Origin: Bradyrhizobium elkanii USDA 76
Lineage (GTDB): Bacteria; Pseudomonadota; Alphaproteobacteria; Rhizobiales; Xanthobacteraceae
Assembly: GCF_023278185.1 (NCBI RefSeq)
Contig: NZ_CP066356.1
Coordinates: forward strand, 5,014,001-5,078,000
Length of the DNA: 64,000 bases
Direction of reading: 5' to 3'
Below the pieces are notes generated by a model, which made no database searches, was not told the DNA's origin, and was given only the letters and a program-made list of their open reading frames with translations. A program made the position numbers and the translations under genes. Positions 25,460-37,384 of this stretch are shown in pieces (within the stretch, counting starts at the first letter, position 1; each line of letters begins with the position of its first letter).

Positions 25460-26404
25460 CTAGGGCCGCGGAGGCAAACCTGGCGATGGCCCGTGCCATC
25501 GCGCCGACGTCACGCGCCATGGACGGACAAATCGCGCACTGCCGGCAATTTTCCGCTCGAACACCGGCCAGGCCGGCCTGGCCGGCCGCCGAACAACCGC
25601 GATCACGGGCGTCGGCCGCGGCGCCTCTGGCATTTTGACCCGTGGGACCTGACGCAGTTCGGCCCCGAGACCCCGGGACGTGACAGTTTCTGACCTTGGA
25701 GGCTCGAGCTTGGCGGGTCCAGGCTTTGGCGCTTCAGCCTTGGAAGCTTCAGATTTGAGAGCTTCAACCTTGGGCGGCTCGACCTTCCGAGCTTCCGGCC
25801 TGGCCGGCTCAAGCGCAATTGCAGCGGTTTGGCGAGGCTCAGACCTGGGGGGCTTCGGAAGCTCCGATGTGGGGAGCTCGGACTTGATGGGATCGGCCGT
25901 GATGGGATCAGCCTTGGCGGGTGCGGTCGTGAGAGTTTCGGCCTTTGGAGCTTCAGACCCGCGAGGCTCAGCCCTGGACGGTTTGGGCGGCACCGGAGCG
26001 AGTGCCTCGGCAGGTTTTGCGACCGGCGCCGTTGCAGCCGATTTTGATTTCAGCCTGGCCAGCAGCTCCTCGATCGAAGGCACCGATGTCGCGTCAAGCG
26101 GCGCGCGCGGCGCGGCCGGCGGCGTCGCCCGCACCGGCGGTGGCGGCGAGGCAATCGGTGCCGGTAGTGGCGGCAGATCGGCCGGCGCCATCTGGCCGAA
26201 CTTGCCGCGCGCGATCTCCAGCGCCTTGTCGAAGTCGGGCCTGTCGATCCAGGCCTTCGATTGCACCTCGGTCACGCGCGCGTCCCACAGGCGCGCCGCC
26301 TCGATGTCGTAATAGCCCATCTGCTTCTGATTGATCAGCTGCAGACCGTAGCCCGTGACGGCCCATTGTCGACCAAGCCAGTGGATGTCACGGTGCAGCG
26401 GCAT
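25460..26404 (-). CDS. Proline/alanine/lysine-rich hypothetical protein between serS and surE
   Basis: 314 residues. The first 75 (MPLHRDIHWLGRQWAVTGYGLQLI...) form a compact conserved head; the remainder is low-complexity, with a run of degenerate repeats such as VEALKSEASKAEAPKPGP and KLEPPRSE between about 150 and 260, then a basic tail rich in R, P and W. No signal peptide or domain recognised. The start at 26404 comes 16 bases after serS ends, so it is co-transcribed with serS. The head is likely the functional unit, the rest disordered. Function unknown. Confidence 0.8.
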   Translation of the reverse strand: MPLHRDIHWLGRQWAVTGYGLQLINQKQMGYYDIEAARLWDARVTEVQSKAWIDRPDFDKALEIARGKFGQMAPADLPPLPAPIASPPPPVRATPPAAPRAPLDATSVPSIEELLARLKSKSAATAPVAKPAEALAPVPPKPSRAEPRGSEAPKAETLTTAPAKADPITADPIKSELPTSELPKPPRSEPRQTAAIALEPARPEARKVEPPKVEALKSEASKAEAPKPGPAKLEPPRSETVTSRGLGAELRQVPRVKMPEAPRPTPVIAVVRRPARPAWPVFERKIAGSARFVRPWRVTSARWHGPSPGLPPRP

Positions 26405-26420
26405 CACACTGGCCCTCGCC

Positions 26421-27928
<1,508 letters not shown>

Positions 27929-27953
27929 GACGCTGAGTGTGAGGCAAAATCAC

Positions 27954-28751
27954 CTATTCAGCGGGATTGGTCGCCCCGGACGAGGCGTTCGCGGTCGCAG
28001 CCTTCTTTTCCACGATCCGGACCGCGATGATGGCGCCCTCGTAGAGCGCGAGCAGCGGGATCGCGAGCGAGGCCTGGCTCAGCACGTCGGGCGGCGTCAG
28101 CACGGCGGCGATGATGAAGGCGATCACGATGAAGTAGCGCCGCTTCTCCTTCAGCATCTTCGAGGTGACGATGCCGATGCGGCCGAGCAGCGTCAGGATC
28201 ACCGGCAGCTGGAACGCGATGCCGAAGGCGAAGATCAGCGACATCATCAGCGAAAGATATTCGCCGACCTTGGGCAGCAGCTGGATCTGCGCGGTCTCCG
28301 CGCCGCCGGCCTGCTGCATGCCGAGCGAGAACCGCACCAGCATCGGCAGCACGACGAAATAGACCAGCGCCGCACCCATCACGAAGAACACCGGGGTGGC
28401 GATCAGATACGGCAGGAAGGCGTTGCGCTCGTGCCGGTAGAGACCGGGCGCGACGAACTTGTAGATCTGGGTGGCGACGATCGGAAACGAGATGAAGCCG
28501 GCGCCGAACAAGGCGAGCTTCAGCTGGGTGATGAAATATTCCAGCAGCGCGGTGTAGATGAATTTCGAATTCTCCGGCCCCGCGATCCAGACGAACGGCC
28601 AGACCAGCACGTTGTAGATCTGCTTGGCGAAGAAGAAGCAGATGATGAAGGCCACACCGAAGCCGAGCAACGCCTTGATCAGCCGCGAACGCAGCTCGAT
28701 CAGGTGATCCATCAAGGGGGCCTTGCTGGCCTCGATGTCTTCGGCGCTCAT
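27954..28751 (-). CDS. tatC: Twin-arginine translocase subunit TatC
   Basis: 265 residues, six membrane helices. '[22 protein letters not shown]' is the cytoplasmic N-terminus that binds signal peptides, and '[20 protein letters not shown]' the conserved periplasmic loop with FxxPGL. TatC with TatB forms the receptor for folded exported proteins. Start overlaps tatB stop by 4 bases. Confidence 0.97.
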   Translation of the reverse strand: MSAEDIEASKAPLMDHLIELRSRLIKALLGFGVAFIICFFFAKQIYNVLVWPFVWIAGPENSKFIYTALLEYFITQLKLALFGAGFISFPIVATQIYKFVAPGLYRHERNAFLPYLIATPVFFVMGAALVYFVVLPMLVRFSLGMQQAGGAETAQIQLLPKVGEYLSLMMSLIFAFGIAFQLPVILTLLGRIGIVTSKMLKEKRRYFIVIAFIIAAVLTPPDVLSQASLAIPLLALYEGAIIAVRIVEKKAATANASSGATNPAE

Positions 28752-29311
28752 GACGCCCTCGCGTCCTTGCGCACATCGGACTGTGCCGGCGTCACGTCCT
28801 GCGGCGTCGGCTCGCCCTTCACCTCATTGGTGATCGCGAGCGGCTCGCCGGCGGCCGTGTGCGCCTCGGCCTCGACGAAGGTTTCCGGCGTCGGCTCGGC
28901 GGGAGTCGTGGGCGTCACCGGTGCGTCGCTTGACGTCACCGGTGCGTCGCTGGACGTCACCGGTGCGTCGCTGGACGTCACCGGTGCGTCGATTGCGGAC
29001 GCGACCTGCGCATCGACCGGCTTGTCGATCTGCAGGGCGTCGCTGACGTCCTTCTGCAGCGAGGTCATGATGTTGCCGCTGGTGATGCCGGTCGCGGCCT
29101 CCCTGACCTCGTCAAAGCTCTTCTTGAGGTCGGCCATCTCGGCCTCGCGCATGGCTTCCTGGAACTGGCCCTGGAATTCGGAGGCCATCTTGCGGGCCTT
29201 GCCCATCCATTGCCCGACCATGCGCAGCACGCCCGGCAGTTCTTTCGGGCCGATGGCGATCAGCGCGACGACCGCGATGACGACCAGTTCACTCCACCCG
29301 ATATCGAACAT
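28748..29311 (-). CDS. tatB: Twin-arginine translocase subunit TatB
   Basis: 187 residues. '[26 protein letters not shown]' is the membrane anchor with the conserved E and GP hinge, followed by an amphipathic helix (about 25-75). The C-terminal 110 residues are poorly conserved and contain a tandem 7-residue repeat SDAPVTS. The repeat comes from near-identical 21-base units at 28913-28995. TatB links TatC to TatA. Confidence 0.95.
   Translation of the reverse strand: MFDIGWSELVVIAVVALIAIGPKELPGVLRMVGQWMGKARKMASEFQGQFQEAMREAEMADLKKSFDEVREAATGITSGNIMTSLQKDVSDALQIDKPVDAQVASAIDAPVTSSDAPVTSSDAPVTSSDAPVTPTTPAEPTPETFVEAEAHTAAGEPLAITNEVKGEPTPQDVTPAQSDVRKDARAS
28913..28995 (-). repeat. 21-base tandem repeat inside tatB
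   Basis: Four units of 21 bases (plus-strand CGTCACCGGTGCGTCGCTGGA), the first three 95-100 per cent alike and the fourth partial. The length is a multiple of three, so copy number can vary without frameshift. It encodes the DAPVTSS repeat in the disordered TatB tail. Confidence 0.9.
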
Positions 29312-29471
29312 GAATTCTTCCGCCTAAGCGCGCCGCCATCGGCCCCATCGCTCCTCACAGGAGCTGGGGCTGCCGGCGCCTTTTCTCAATCGGCGTCCAT
29401 AGCGCGTCTGTGCGACGGCGTCACCGTTTCGCGCAAGAAAAAACGTCGAAATATGCGTCAGTACAAGCGCG

Positions 29472-29705
29472 TTAGACGGCCTTGCTGCCGACGTCCTGGC
29501 GCGCGGCCGACGTCGCCGCATTGTGATCGATCGACTTGGTGGGCTCGGTCTTCTCGGCGACCTTGTCGTCGTCCTGCATGCCTTTCTTGAAGGCCTTGAT
29601 GCCCTGAGCGACGTCACCCATCAGATCCGAAATCTTGCCGCGTCCGAACAGCAGCAGGACCACTGCGATCACGACGATCCAGTGCCAAATGCTCAACGAA
29701 CCCAT
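29472..29705 (-). CDS. tatA: Twin-arginine translocase subunit TatA
   Basis: 77 residues. '[43 protein letters not shown]' shows the short membrane helix, FGRGK hinge and amphipathic helix of TatA; the tail is polar. TatA oligomers form the translocation path. First gene of tatABC, with a 160-base gap before tatB. Confidence 0.96.
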   Translation of the reverse strand: MGSLSIWHWIVVIAVVLLLFGRGKISDLMGDVAQGIKAFKKGMQDDDKVAEKTEPTKSIDHNAATSAARQDVGSKAV

Positions 29706-29852
29706 CCTGCAACCCTCCAGAAATGGCCGGCGGACCGGCCTGAACTTTGCCGGAAGGTAGGCCCGCGGGGTGTCAAAAACAAGGACCTCGGCCGCGGCAA
29801 ATCGCTGTCGCGGCTACGTAATATTGCTAGGCTTAACCGGGAATATTCAGGC

Positions 29853-30737
29853 TTACTCGCCCTTGTCCTCGGTGTCGGCCTCATCACCCGCGTGGTCGGC
29901 CCGGTCTTCCGGCTCGCCAGCGTCAGGTTCGGCCGCATCCGCGTCAGAGGCAACGTCCGCCTCGACCTCGGCCTCGGCGGTGGTTTCAACCTCCGCAGTC
30001 GCTTCGGCTTCAGCCTTCGGTTCCTCGGCTTCCGGCTCGACGGCCGGCGCCAGTAGCAGTTCCAGCGTATCACCCGGCTCGAGCGGTTCCTCGTCCTCCC
30101 GCAGCGTCGCGTCATCCGACGGCGACGGAACGGAAAATCCGGTCGGCAGACGCGAGTCGAGCAGACCCGTACCCTTCAGCTCCTCGAGCCCCGGCAGGTC
30201 GCCGAGCGCTTCCAGGCTGAACTGCGACAGGAACGCGTCGGTGGTTCCGAAGGTCAGCGGACGGCCCGGCGTCTTGCGGCGGCCGCGCGGACGGATCCAG
30301 CCGGTCTCGAGCAGCACGTCGATCGTGCCCTTCGACGTAACCACGCCGCGAATCTCTTCGATTTCGGCGCGGGTCACCGGCTGGTGATAGGCGACGATCG
30401 CCAGCACCTCGATCGCGGCACGCGACAGCTTCCGGGTCTCGGTGCTCTCGCGCGTCATCAGCCACGACAGATCGCCGGCGGTGCGGAACGTCCACTTGTT
30501 GGCGACACGCACCAGGTTGACGCCGCGCGGCGCGTATTCCGCCTGCAACTGTGCCAGCGCCGCCTTGACGTCGACGCCGTCGGGCATCCGCTTTGCCAGC
30601 GTTGCCTGATCGATCGGTTCGGCCGATGCGAACAACAGGGCTTCCAGGAGCCGCAATTCCTCAGGACGCGCCACCGGATCCATAGGAGAAACCTCCTCCT
30701 CGGGCTCTTCTCTGCGCACTTCCGCCAAGCTTGCCAT
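29853..30737 (-). CDS. scpB: Segregation and condensation protein B
   Basis: 294 residues. Two winged-helix units are visible: 'RLLEALLFASAEPIDQATLAKRMPDGVDVKAALAQL' and 'SRAAIEVLAIVAYHQPVTRAEIEEIRGV...LLETGWIRPRGRR'. The last 80 residues are a very acidic Ala/Glu tail of low complexity. ScpB dimers bind the ScpA kleisin and SMC to compact the chromosome. ATG at 30737 is preceded by AAGGAGA; a TTG at 30767 would overlap scpA. Confidence 0.94.
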   Translation of the reverse strand: MASLAEVRREEPEEEVSPMDPVARPEELRLLEALLFASAEPIDQATLAKRMPDGVDVKAALAQLQAEYAPRGVNLVRVANKWTFRTAGDLSWLMTRESTETRKLSRAAIEVLAIVAYHQPVTRAEIEEIRGVVTSKGTIDVLLETGWIRPRGRRKTPGRPLTFGTTDAFLSQFSLEALGDLPGLEELKGTGLLDSRLPTGFSVPSPSDDATLREDEEPLEPGDTLELLLAPAVEPEAEEPKAEAEATAEVETTAEAEVEADVASDADAAEPDAGEPEDRADHAGDEADTEDKGE

Positions 30738-30759
30738 GGGCTTGCTCTCCTTCTTCCAC

Positions 30760-31581
30760 TTACTCAACCGACAGGTCCGGCGCCGCCGTTGCGGCTTGCG
30801 CTTGACGCTTTCGGAAATAGATCGGCGCGAACGCCTGCTTCTGGTTGATCTCCATCTCGCCCTCGCGAACCAGCTCGAGGGCCGCAGCGAAGCTCGATGC
30901 GAACACCGTCGCCTTCTGGGTGGGATCGGCGACGTAATTCATCAGATACTCGTCGAGGCAGCTCCAGTCCTCGGCGATGCCGACCAGCCGCTCCAGCGAG
31001 GCGCGTGCTTCCGCAAGCGACCACACGGTACGCTTCTGCAGATGAACCGTGGTCAGAACGCGCGACTGGCGCTGCGTGGCATAGGCCGACAGCAGGTCGT
31101 ACAGGGTCGCGGTGAACTTCGGATGCTTGATCTCGGCGATCGATTCCGGATTGCCGCGCGGAAAGATATCGCGCTGAAACTGGGGCCGGTTCATCAGCCG
31201 GTTCGCCGCCTCGCGGATCGCCTCCAGCCGGCGCAGCCGGTTGGCGAGCGCGGTCGCCATTTCCTCGGCGCTCGGTCCCTCCGCGCTCGGCGGCTCAGGC
31301 AGCAGAAGCCGCGACTTCAGGAACGCCAACCACGCCGCCATCACCAGATAGTCGGCCGCAAGCTCGAGGCGAATCTTGCGCGCGGCCTCGATGAACGAAA
31401 GATATTGGTCGGCAAGCGCGAGGATCGAGATCTTCGACAGGTCGACCTTCTGCTGCCGCGCCAGCGTCAACAGCAGGTCGAGCGGGCCCTCATAGCCCTC
31501 GACGTCGACCACCAGCGCCGGTTCGCCCTCGGCGAGGTCGGCCGGCCGCCCGGTATCAAACGAAAGAATTTCAGCGGTCAT
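30760..31581 (-). CDS. scpA: Segregation and condensation protein A (kleisin)
   Basis: 273 residues. 'YEGPLDLLLTLARQQKVDLSKISILALADQYLSFI' is the ScpA N-terminal SMC-neck-binding region and 'FASSFAAALELVREGEMEINQKQAFAPIYF' the C-terminal winged helix. The start overlaps the nagZ stop by 4 bases (ATGA), and scpB follows after 22 bases. Confidence 0.95.
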   Translation of the reverse strand: MTAEILSFDTGRPADLAEGEPALVVDVEGYEGPLDLLLTLARQQKVDLSKISILALADQYLSFIEAARKIRLELAADYLVMAAWLAFLKSRLLLPEPPSAEGPSAEEMATALANRLRRLEAIREAANRLMNRPQFQRDIFPRGNPESIAEIKHPKFTATLYDLLSAYATQRQSRVLTTVHLQKRTVWSLAEARASLERLVGIAEDWSCLDEYLMNYVADPTQKATVFASSFAAALELVREGEMEINQKQAFAPIYFRKRQAQAATAAPDLSVE

Positions 31582-32600
31582 GCCGTCCCTACCCGATCCA
31601 ACAACGCATCCAGTTCAGCCCGTGCCGTCTGCCGGTCGAGCGGCTGAGGCGGCCTGCGCGCGGCGAGCGTCGCCGTGGCGCGCTCAAGCGCCTTGCCGGC
31701 CAGTTCCGGCGTTTCGCGTGCGACCTCGCGCATCTCGTCAATATTGCCGTTGCAGTGCAGAACCATGTCGCAACCGGCGGTGACGATGGCGCGGGTCCGC
31801 TCGGCAATTGACCCGGCCAGCGCATTCATCGACACGTCATCACTCATCAACAAACCCTGGAACCCGATCAGGCCGCGAATCACCTGTTCGATGATTGTCG
31901 CAGAAGTCGTCGCCGGATGGACGGGGTCGAGCGCGCTAAACACAACATGTGCAGTCATGGCCATCGGCAGATCGGCAAGCGGCTGGAACGCGGCAAAATC
32001 GGTCCGTTCCAGTTCGGCCTTGGCGGTATCAACCGTCGGAAGCCGGAAATGGCTGTCCGCCGTGGCCCGGCCATGGCCGGGAATATGCTTGAGAACCGGC
32101 AGGACCCCGCCCTGTTCCAGCCCGTCCGTGACCGCCCGGGCGATCGCCGCGACCTTGCCGGGTTCAGTTCCATAGGCCCGGTTGCCGATCACCGCATCCG
32201 CCCCGGCCACGGGAACGTCGGCCAAAGGCAGGCAATCGACGGTGATTCCAAGGTCGATCAGGTCGGCCGCAATCAGCCGTGAGCTGAGCCGCGCCGCCGC
32301 AAGCCCGAGCTTCGGATCGATGTCGTAGAGCGCCCCAAAGCTCGCGCCCGGCGGATAGGCCGGCCAATGCGGCGGGCCAAGCCGCTGCACCCGCCCGCCT
32401 TCCTGGTCAATCAGGACCGGAGCATCGGTGACGCCGACTGCGGACCGGAGTTCCCCAACAAGAGCCGCCACTTGGGCAGGACTCTCGATGTTGCGCTTGA
32501 ACAGGATGAAGCCCCATGGCCGCTCGGTGCGAATGAATTCGCGTTCGGCCTCGTTGAGGATCAGCCCGGAGATGCCCGTGATGAATGCGCGGTTCGTCAT
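31578..32600 (-). CDS. nagZ: Beta-N-acetylhexosaminidase NagZ
   Basis: 340 residues, glycoside hydrolase family 3. The NagZ signature KHIPGHGRATADSH, with the catalytic Asp-His dyad, and 'LLMSDDVSMNAL' with the nucleophile aspartate are intact. The cytoplasmic enzyme removes GlcNAc from 1,6-anhydromuropeptides in wall recycling and feeds the ampR-type signal. It is grouped upstream of scpAB and downstream of the SPOR gene. Confidence 0.95.
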   Translation of the reverse strand: MTNRAFITGISGLILNEAEREFIRTERPWGFILFKRNIESPAQVAALVGELRSAVGVTDAPVLIDQEGGRVQRLGPPHWPAYPPGASFGALYDIDPKLGLAAARLSSRLIAADLIDLGITVDCLPLADVPVAGADAVIGNRAYGTEPGKVAAIARAVTDGLEQGGVLPVLKHIPGHGRATADSHFRLPTVDTAKAELERTDFAAFQPLADLPMAMTAHVVFSALDPVHPATTSATIIEQVIRGLIGFQGLLMSDDVSMNALAGSIAERTRAIVTAGCDMVLHCNGNIDEMREVARETPELAGKALERATATLAARRPPQPLDRQTARAELDALLDRVGTA

Positions 32601-32646
32601 TCGGCCGATTAGGCCGTATGCAGCTCACGGGTCAAGGAAACGGCCT

Positions 32647-34113
32647 TTAATTTCTTTGGATGAGGCACTGCGGCCCACCCGCCGACATCAGGCTCTTGCA
32701 CACTTGGCTCGCCTCTTCCGACGACGCGAACGGGCCCGCGAAGGCGCGGTAGTAAACGCCCTTCTCGCCGAGATCGACGCGTTTCACCACCAGAGGCTGC
32801 GAACCGAGCACGCTGCGATATTTGCCCTGCAGCGTCCGGTACGACGCCTGCGCGTCCGCCTCGTTCTTCTGCGAGGACACCTGCACCAGATATCCGCCGC
32901 CACCAACCGGAGCCGCCGAGGTGGACGCCACCCGGGTCGGAGGCGCGGCCGGAGCCGCTTCAGCCTGGCCGGGAACCAGCGACATTGGCGAGTTGACGCT
33001 GGCATTGGCCGCAGCCGGGTTGCCGCGCGACACCGGAGGCTTCGCCGCCGCCGGAGGTTTCGCCGGCACAGTCGCGGTGGCCTGCGTGCCATCGGGTGTA
33101 TCGCCCTTGACCGAGAGGGTGCGGACCTTGCGCGGCTCGTTGTTCGGCAACGTGCCGTTCGCGGTGACCGGCGCTGGCGCCGGCTGCGCCGTCTGCACGC
33201 TGGCCGCCGGCGGCGGATTCGCATTGGCGTTCAGCGGCGGAAACACGACGCGCGGTCCGGCGGTCTTCGAATTGACGTCGACCGGCGTCTCTTCGCGCGA
33301 CACGATCTTCTCGGTGCCGTCGCCCGTCGCCATGCGGTCCGGCGTCTTGGCCGGCGCGTCGGCCTGGGCCGGAATTACCTTGGTCGGCGTGTTGTCGGCC
33401 TTGATGATCGGCGGCTCACCGCTGCGGGGCGAACCGACATAGGTCCGGTAGGCATACGCGCCACCGACGCCGAACACGCCAAGCGCGAGCACCGCGGCGA
33501 CCGTCATCAGGCCGCTGCGCCGCCGACGGGGCTCGGGTTCTTCCTCGTAGGCCTCCTCATAGGCATAGGGATCGTCCGGATAGGCGGGATCGCGCTGCAG
33601 GTCCTGCTCGCCGGCTTCCAGTTGGCCGTAGAGCGCGTCGTCATAGCGCGACGGATCCTGACTCTGACCGCCACCCTGATAGTGCGGCTCCTCGTCAAAT
33701 GCCTCCGGCTGCCGAGGGGCCTCGACCGGACGATATTGCGCCACAGGCGCAGGCGCGGGCTGCGCCTGCTGAGCCGCATAGCGGTGCAACGGATGCACCG
33801 GCTTCGGCTGGTAGTCCTGCTCGGGCTCTTCGTCTTCGGTGTGCTGCACGGGAGGCGGAGCGACGGCCTCCTGCCGCGCGCGCTGCATCCAGGTCGGCGG
33901 GCCCGCGGGCGGCGCATCCTCGTCCGCGGCCTGCGGCTCGTATTGTTGCGGCCGCGCGTTGGCGCGCGACTGCAGCGGCCGCGGCGGCGGCTTGTTGGCG
34001 GAGCCGAAGGGATCCGTCTGGCCGATCAGCCGTGCCAGTTCGGCAAGCGGATCGCTGTCGGCCTTGGAAGCCGTGTCGGCGGGAAAATGTCGGTCCTGAT
34101 ATCGATCAGCCAT
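32647..34113 (-). CDS. SPOR-domain membrane protein
   Basis: 488 residues. Layout: cytoplasmic Pro/Gln-rich N-terminus, one membrane helix (RRSGLMTVAAVLALGVFGVGGAYAY, about 200-225), a long Ala/Pro-rich periplasmic linker, and a C-terminal SPOR domain from about 405 ('GGYLVQVSSQKNEADAQASYRTLQ...YYRAFAGPFASSEEASQVCKSL'). SPOR domains bind denuded septal peptidoglycan, so a division or wall role is likely. ATG at 34113; 45 extra upstream bases are open but not needed. It lies between argS and nagZ. Confidence 0.92.
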   Translation of the reverse strand: MADRYQDRHFPADTASKADSDPLAELARLIGQTDPFGSANKPPPRPLQSRANARPQQYEPQAADEDAPPAGPPTWMQRARQEAVAPPPVQHTEDEEPEQDYQPKPVHPLHRYAAQQAQPAPAPVAQYRPVEAPRQPEAFDEEPHYQGGGQSQDPSRYDDALYGQLEAGEQDLQRDPAYPDDPYAYEEAYEEEPEPRRRRSGLMTVAAVLALGVFGVGGAYAYRTYVGSPRSGEPPIIKADNTPTKVIPAQADAPAKTPDRMATGDGTEKIVSREETPVDVNSKTAGPRVVFPPLNANANPPPAASVQTAQPAPAPVTANGTLPNNEPRKVRTLSVKGDTPDGTQATATVPAKPPAAAKPPVSRGNPAAANASVNSPMSLVPGQAEAAPAAPPTRVASTSAAPVGGGGYLVQVSSQKNEADAQASYRTLQGKYRSVLGSQPLVVKRVDLGEKGVYYRAFAGPFASSEEASQVCKSLMSAGGPQCLIQRN

Positions 34114-34190
34114 TGTGATGATGCATCCCCTTCGGGACAGCGCCAAGATCGCCGGCACAGCCGGTCCGTACGAGTTGGCCTCTGCCAGAT

Positions 34191-34218
34191 GCCCTCACAA
34201 ATCCCCACTCGTGAGGGC
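34191..34218. other. Hairpin between argS and the SPOR gene
   Basis: GCCCTCAC and GTGAGGGC form a perfect 8-base stem around 12 bases, in the 118-base argS-SPOR gap. There is no T-run on either strand, so it may be a Rho-dependent pause, a processing site or a stabiliser. Confidence 0.4.
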
Positions 34219-34231
34219 CTAATGCCCCTGC

Positions 34232-36028
34232 CTACCGCATCTCGGTCGGAGCGTGGACGCCTAGAACAGCTAAGCCCGATGCCAGAACCGAGACGACGCC
34301 CTGAACCATTGCCAGTCGCGCCCTCGTGATCTCTGCATCATTATTGATAATGAAGCGTAAATAGGGCAAATCGCGCCCCTTGGTCCACAGCGCATGAAAT
34401 TCACTGGCCAAATCATAGAGATAAAAAGCGATTCGGTGCGGCTCATGTGCCACCGCCGCAGCCTCGATCATCCGCGGATAAAGCGCAAGCCGCTTGAGCA
34501 GATCGAGCTCGGCCGGGTCGGTCAGCCGCTCGACCGTAGCATTACGGAGATAGGCCAGCCGGGCCTCATCGGTCTCGGGCAGATCGGGAACCGCTTCCTC
34601 CCGCGCGTTGCGGAAGATCGAATGGCCGCGGGCGTGGCCGTACTGGACGTAGAAGACCGCGTTGTCCTTTGACTGTTCGATCACCTTGGCGAGGTCGAAA
34701 TCGAGCACCGCGTCGTTCTTGCGGAACAGCATCATGAATCGGACAGCGTCGGAGCCGACCTCGTCGACCACCTCGCGCAGCGTGACGAACTCGCCCGACC
34801 GCTTCGACATCTTTACCGGCTCGCCGTCGCGCAGCAGCTTCACGAGTTGCACGATCTTGACGTCGAGCACAGCCTTGCCCGCGGTCACAGCCTTCACGGC
34901 GGCCTGCATGCGCTTGATGTAGCCGCCGTGATCGGCACCGAACACGTCGATCAGATTGGTGAAGCCACGCTCGAACTTGTAGCGGTGGTTGGCGATGTCG
35001 GAGGCGAAGTAGGTGTAGGAGCCGTCCGACTTGATCAGCGGACGATCGACGTCGTCGCCATAGACGGTGGCGCGGAACAGCGACTGCTCGCGGTCCTCGT
35101 AGTCCTCGACCGGCTTGCCCTTCGGCGGCGGCAAACGGCCCTCGTAGATGTCGCCCTTGGCGCGGAGGAAATCGATGGTCTCGGCGACCTTGTTGTTGCC
35201 TGACGTGATCAGCGAGCGCTCGGAGAAGAACACATCGTGATGGATATTGAGCGCGGCGAGATCGCCCTTGATCATCTCCATCATCATGGCGATCGCCTTG
35301 TCGCGCACGATCGGCAGCCACGCGGCTTCTTCCATGTCGAGCAGCTTCTCGCCATATTCCCTGGCGAGCGCCTCGCCGACCGGCACGAGGTAGTCGCCGG
35401 GATAGAGCCCTTCCGGGATCGCACCGATGTCCTGGCCGAGCGCCTCGCGGTAGCGCAGGAACGCCGAACGCGCGAGCACGTCGACCTGGGCGCCGGCGTC
35501 GTTGATGTAATATTCGCGGCAGACGTCGAAGCCCGCGAATTGCAGCAGGCTGCACAGCGCGTCGCCGAACACGGCGCCGCGGCAATGGCCGACATGCATC
35601 GGCCCGGTCGGGTTGGCCGAGACGTATTCGACATTGACCTTCTCGGCCTTGCCGATGTCGCTGCGCCCGTAAGCCGAGCCGGCGGCCAGCACGGCGCGTA
35701 GCGCGTCCGCCCAGACCTGCGGCTTCAAGGTCAGGTTGATGAAGCCGGGCCCGGCGACATCGACGGAGGCCACCAGCGCATCGGCGCGCAGCCGCTCGGC
35801 GATCTTGTCGGCAAGCTCGCGCGGCTTCGCCTTGGCGTCCTTGGCGAGCACCATCGCGGCATTGGTCGCCATGTCGCCATGGTTGGCGTCGCGCGGCGGC
35901 TCCACCACGACGCGGGACAGATCGATGCCGGCGGGCCAATTGTCCTCGGCTGCGACAGCGGCACAGATCGCGTGCACGCGCGTCAGCATATCGGCAAAAA
36001 GGTGTGGTGAAGCAGTCGTGTCGGCCAT
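34232..36028 (-). CDS. argS: Arginyl-tRNA synthetase
   Basis: 598 residues. Class I motifs: HIGH version '[20 protein letters not shown]' and KMSKS version '[16 protein letters not shown]'; the N-terminal Add-1 domain and the C-terminal 'DALR' anticodon helix region ('[24 protein letters not shown]') are present. It attaches arginine to tRNA-Arg. Ten bases separate it from dgt upstream, so they share a transcript. Confidence 0.97.
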   Translation of the reverse strand: MADTTASPHLFADMLTRVHAICAAVAAEDNWPAGIDLSRVVVEPPRDANHGDMATNAAMVLAKDAKAKPRELADKIAERLRADALVASVDVAGPGFINLTLKPQVWADALRAVLAAGSAYGRSDIGKAEKVNVEYVSANPTGPMHVGHCRGAVFGDALCSLLQFAGFDVCREYYINDAGAQVDVLARSAFLRYREALGQDIGAIPEGLYPGDYLVPVGEALAREYGEKLLDMEEAAWLPIVRDKAIAMMMEMIKGDLAALNIHHDVFFSERSLITSGNNKVAETIDFLRAKGDIYEGRLPPPKGKPVEDYEDREQSLFRATVYGDDVDRPLIKSDGSYTYFASDIANHRYKFERGFTNLIDVFGADHGGYIKRMQAAVKAVTAGKAVLDVKIVQLVKLLRDGEPVKMSKRSGEFVTLREVVDEVGSDAVRFMMLFRKNDAVLDFDLAKVIEQSKDNAVFYVQYGHARGHSIFRNAREEAVPDLPETDEARLAYLRNATVERLTDPAELDLLKRLALYPRMIEAAAVAHEPHRIAFYLYDLASEFHALWTKGRDLPYLRFIINNDAEITRARLAMVQGVVSVLASGLAVLGVHAPTEMR

Positions 36029-36037
36029 GGCAGGGCG

Positions 36038-37234
36038 CTAACGCAAATCCGGGGTCGAGTCAAAAAGCCTTTGGTGCTCGATCAGGGCGAAACGGTCGGT
36101 CATCCCGGCAATGAAATTGCCGATCCGCCTGTTCCGAGCGCTCCCGGTCTCCTGCACGCTCCCCTCGATCCATTCCGCCGGCAGGTCTTCAGGCGACTGC
36201 TGGTAGCGCTCGAACAGATTGCGGACGACCTCCTCCGCCTCCCCCATCACCAGCATCACCCGCTTGTGGCGATACATCCGCCGGAACAGGAACGCCTTGA
36301 TCGCCGCTTCCTGCTCCGCCACCTCGGAGGGAAACGCAATCAGAGGGGCATTGTGGTGGCGCACGTCGTGGGCCGATTGCGGCTGCGCGGCCGCGAGGCG
36401 CCGGCTCGCTTCGTTGATGACTGCGCTGATGAAGTGTGAGATCAGCTCTCGCACCAGTTCGGCGCCGCGCCGGACCTCATCGAGCCCGGGATAGTGGCGG
36501 TCGATCTCGGCGATGATCTCAGCGGTCAGCGGCATCTCCTTGAGATCGTCGACCGCGAAAAGACCGGCACGCAGGCCGTCATCGATATCGTGCGCGTCAT
36601 AGGCGATGTCGTCGGCGAAGGCCGCGATCTGCGCCTCGAGCGAGGCATAGCTCCAGAGCTCGAGGTCGTGGCTCTTGTTGTAGTCGGCAATTCCGATCGG
36701 GACTCCACTCTCCAGGTAGCGGCCGGCGGGCGCGCCATTGCGCTCGGTCAGGGGGCCGTTGTGCTTGACGATCCCCTCGAGCGATTCCCAGGTCAGGTTC
36801 AGCCCGCCGAATTCGGGGTAGCGATGCTCCAGCGAGGTGACGACCCGCAGCGCCTGCGCATTATGGTCGAAGCCGCCGTCATCCCTGAGGCATTCGTCGA
36901 GCGCCCGCTCGCCGGCATGCCCGAACGGCGGATGGCCAAGGTCATGCGCCAGCGCCAGCGTCTCGGTCAGGTCCTCGTCGACCCCGAGCTGGCGGGCCAG
37001 CGCCCGGGCGATCTGTGCGACCTCCAGCGAATGGGTCAGCCGGGTCCGGTAGTGATCGCCCTCGTGGAAGACGAAGACCTGGGTCTTGTGCTTGAGGCGG
37101 CGGAACGCGGTGGAATGGATCACCCGGTCGCAGTCGCGCCGGAATGGGCTCCGGGTCCGGCTTGGCGGCTCCGCGACCAGCCGGCCGCGGCTGCAATCGG
37201 GGTCGCAGGCATAAGGCGCGCGGGGGGCAGCCAT
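36038..37234 (-). CDS. dgt: Deoxyguanosinetriphosphate triphosphohydrolase-like protein
   Basis: 398 residues. HD-domain metal ligands: '[15 protein letters not shown]' and '[21 protein letters not shown]' plus '[14 protein letters not shown]' further on. The '[24 protein letters not shown]' start is typical of dGTPase-like proteins (family 2). They cleave dNTPs to nucleoside and tripolyphosphate. ATG at 37234; a GTG at 37246 is possible. Divergent from erpA. Confidence 0.94.
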   Translation of the reverse strand: MAAPRAPYACDPDCSRGRLVAEPPSRTRSPFRRDCDRVIHSTAFRRLKHKTQVFVFHEGDHYRTRLTHSLEVAQIARALARQLGVDEDLTETLALAHDLGHPPFGHAGERALDECLRDDGGFDHNAQALRVVTSLEHRYPEFGGLNLTWESLEGIVKHNGPLTERNGAPAGRYLESGVPIGIADYNKSHDLELWSYASLEAQIAAFADDIAYDAHDIDDGLRAGLFAVDDLKEMPLTAEIIAEIDRHYPGLDEVRRGAELVRELISHFISAVINEASRRLAAAQPQSAHDVRHHNAPLIAFPSEVAEQEAAIKAFLFRRMYRHKRVMLVMGEAEEVVRNLFERYQQSPEDLPAEWIEGSVQETGSARNRRIGNFIAGMTDRFALIEHQRLFDSTPDLR

Positions 37235-37384
37235 TCCGACCGACACTGTATTTTAGTCCTTATCCATTTGATTCTATGGTCCGACGCACTTAACTATGAC
37301 TGAGGCGGCCGACCAAATGAATTGGGGATGACGCCGGGCCTGATCCCGATCAGATCATGCTCAAATAGGGTTTCGGAGACCGAC

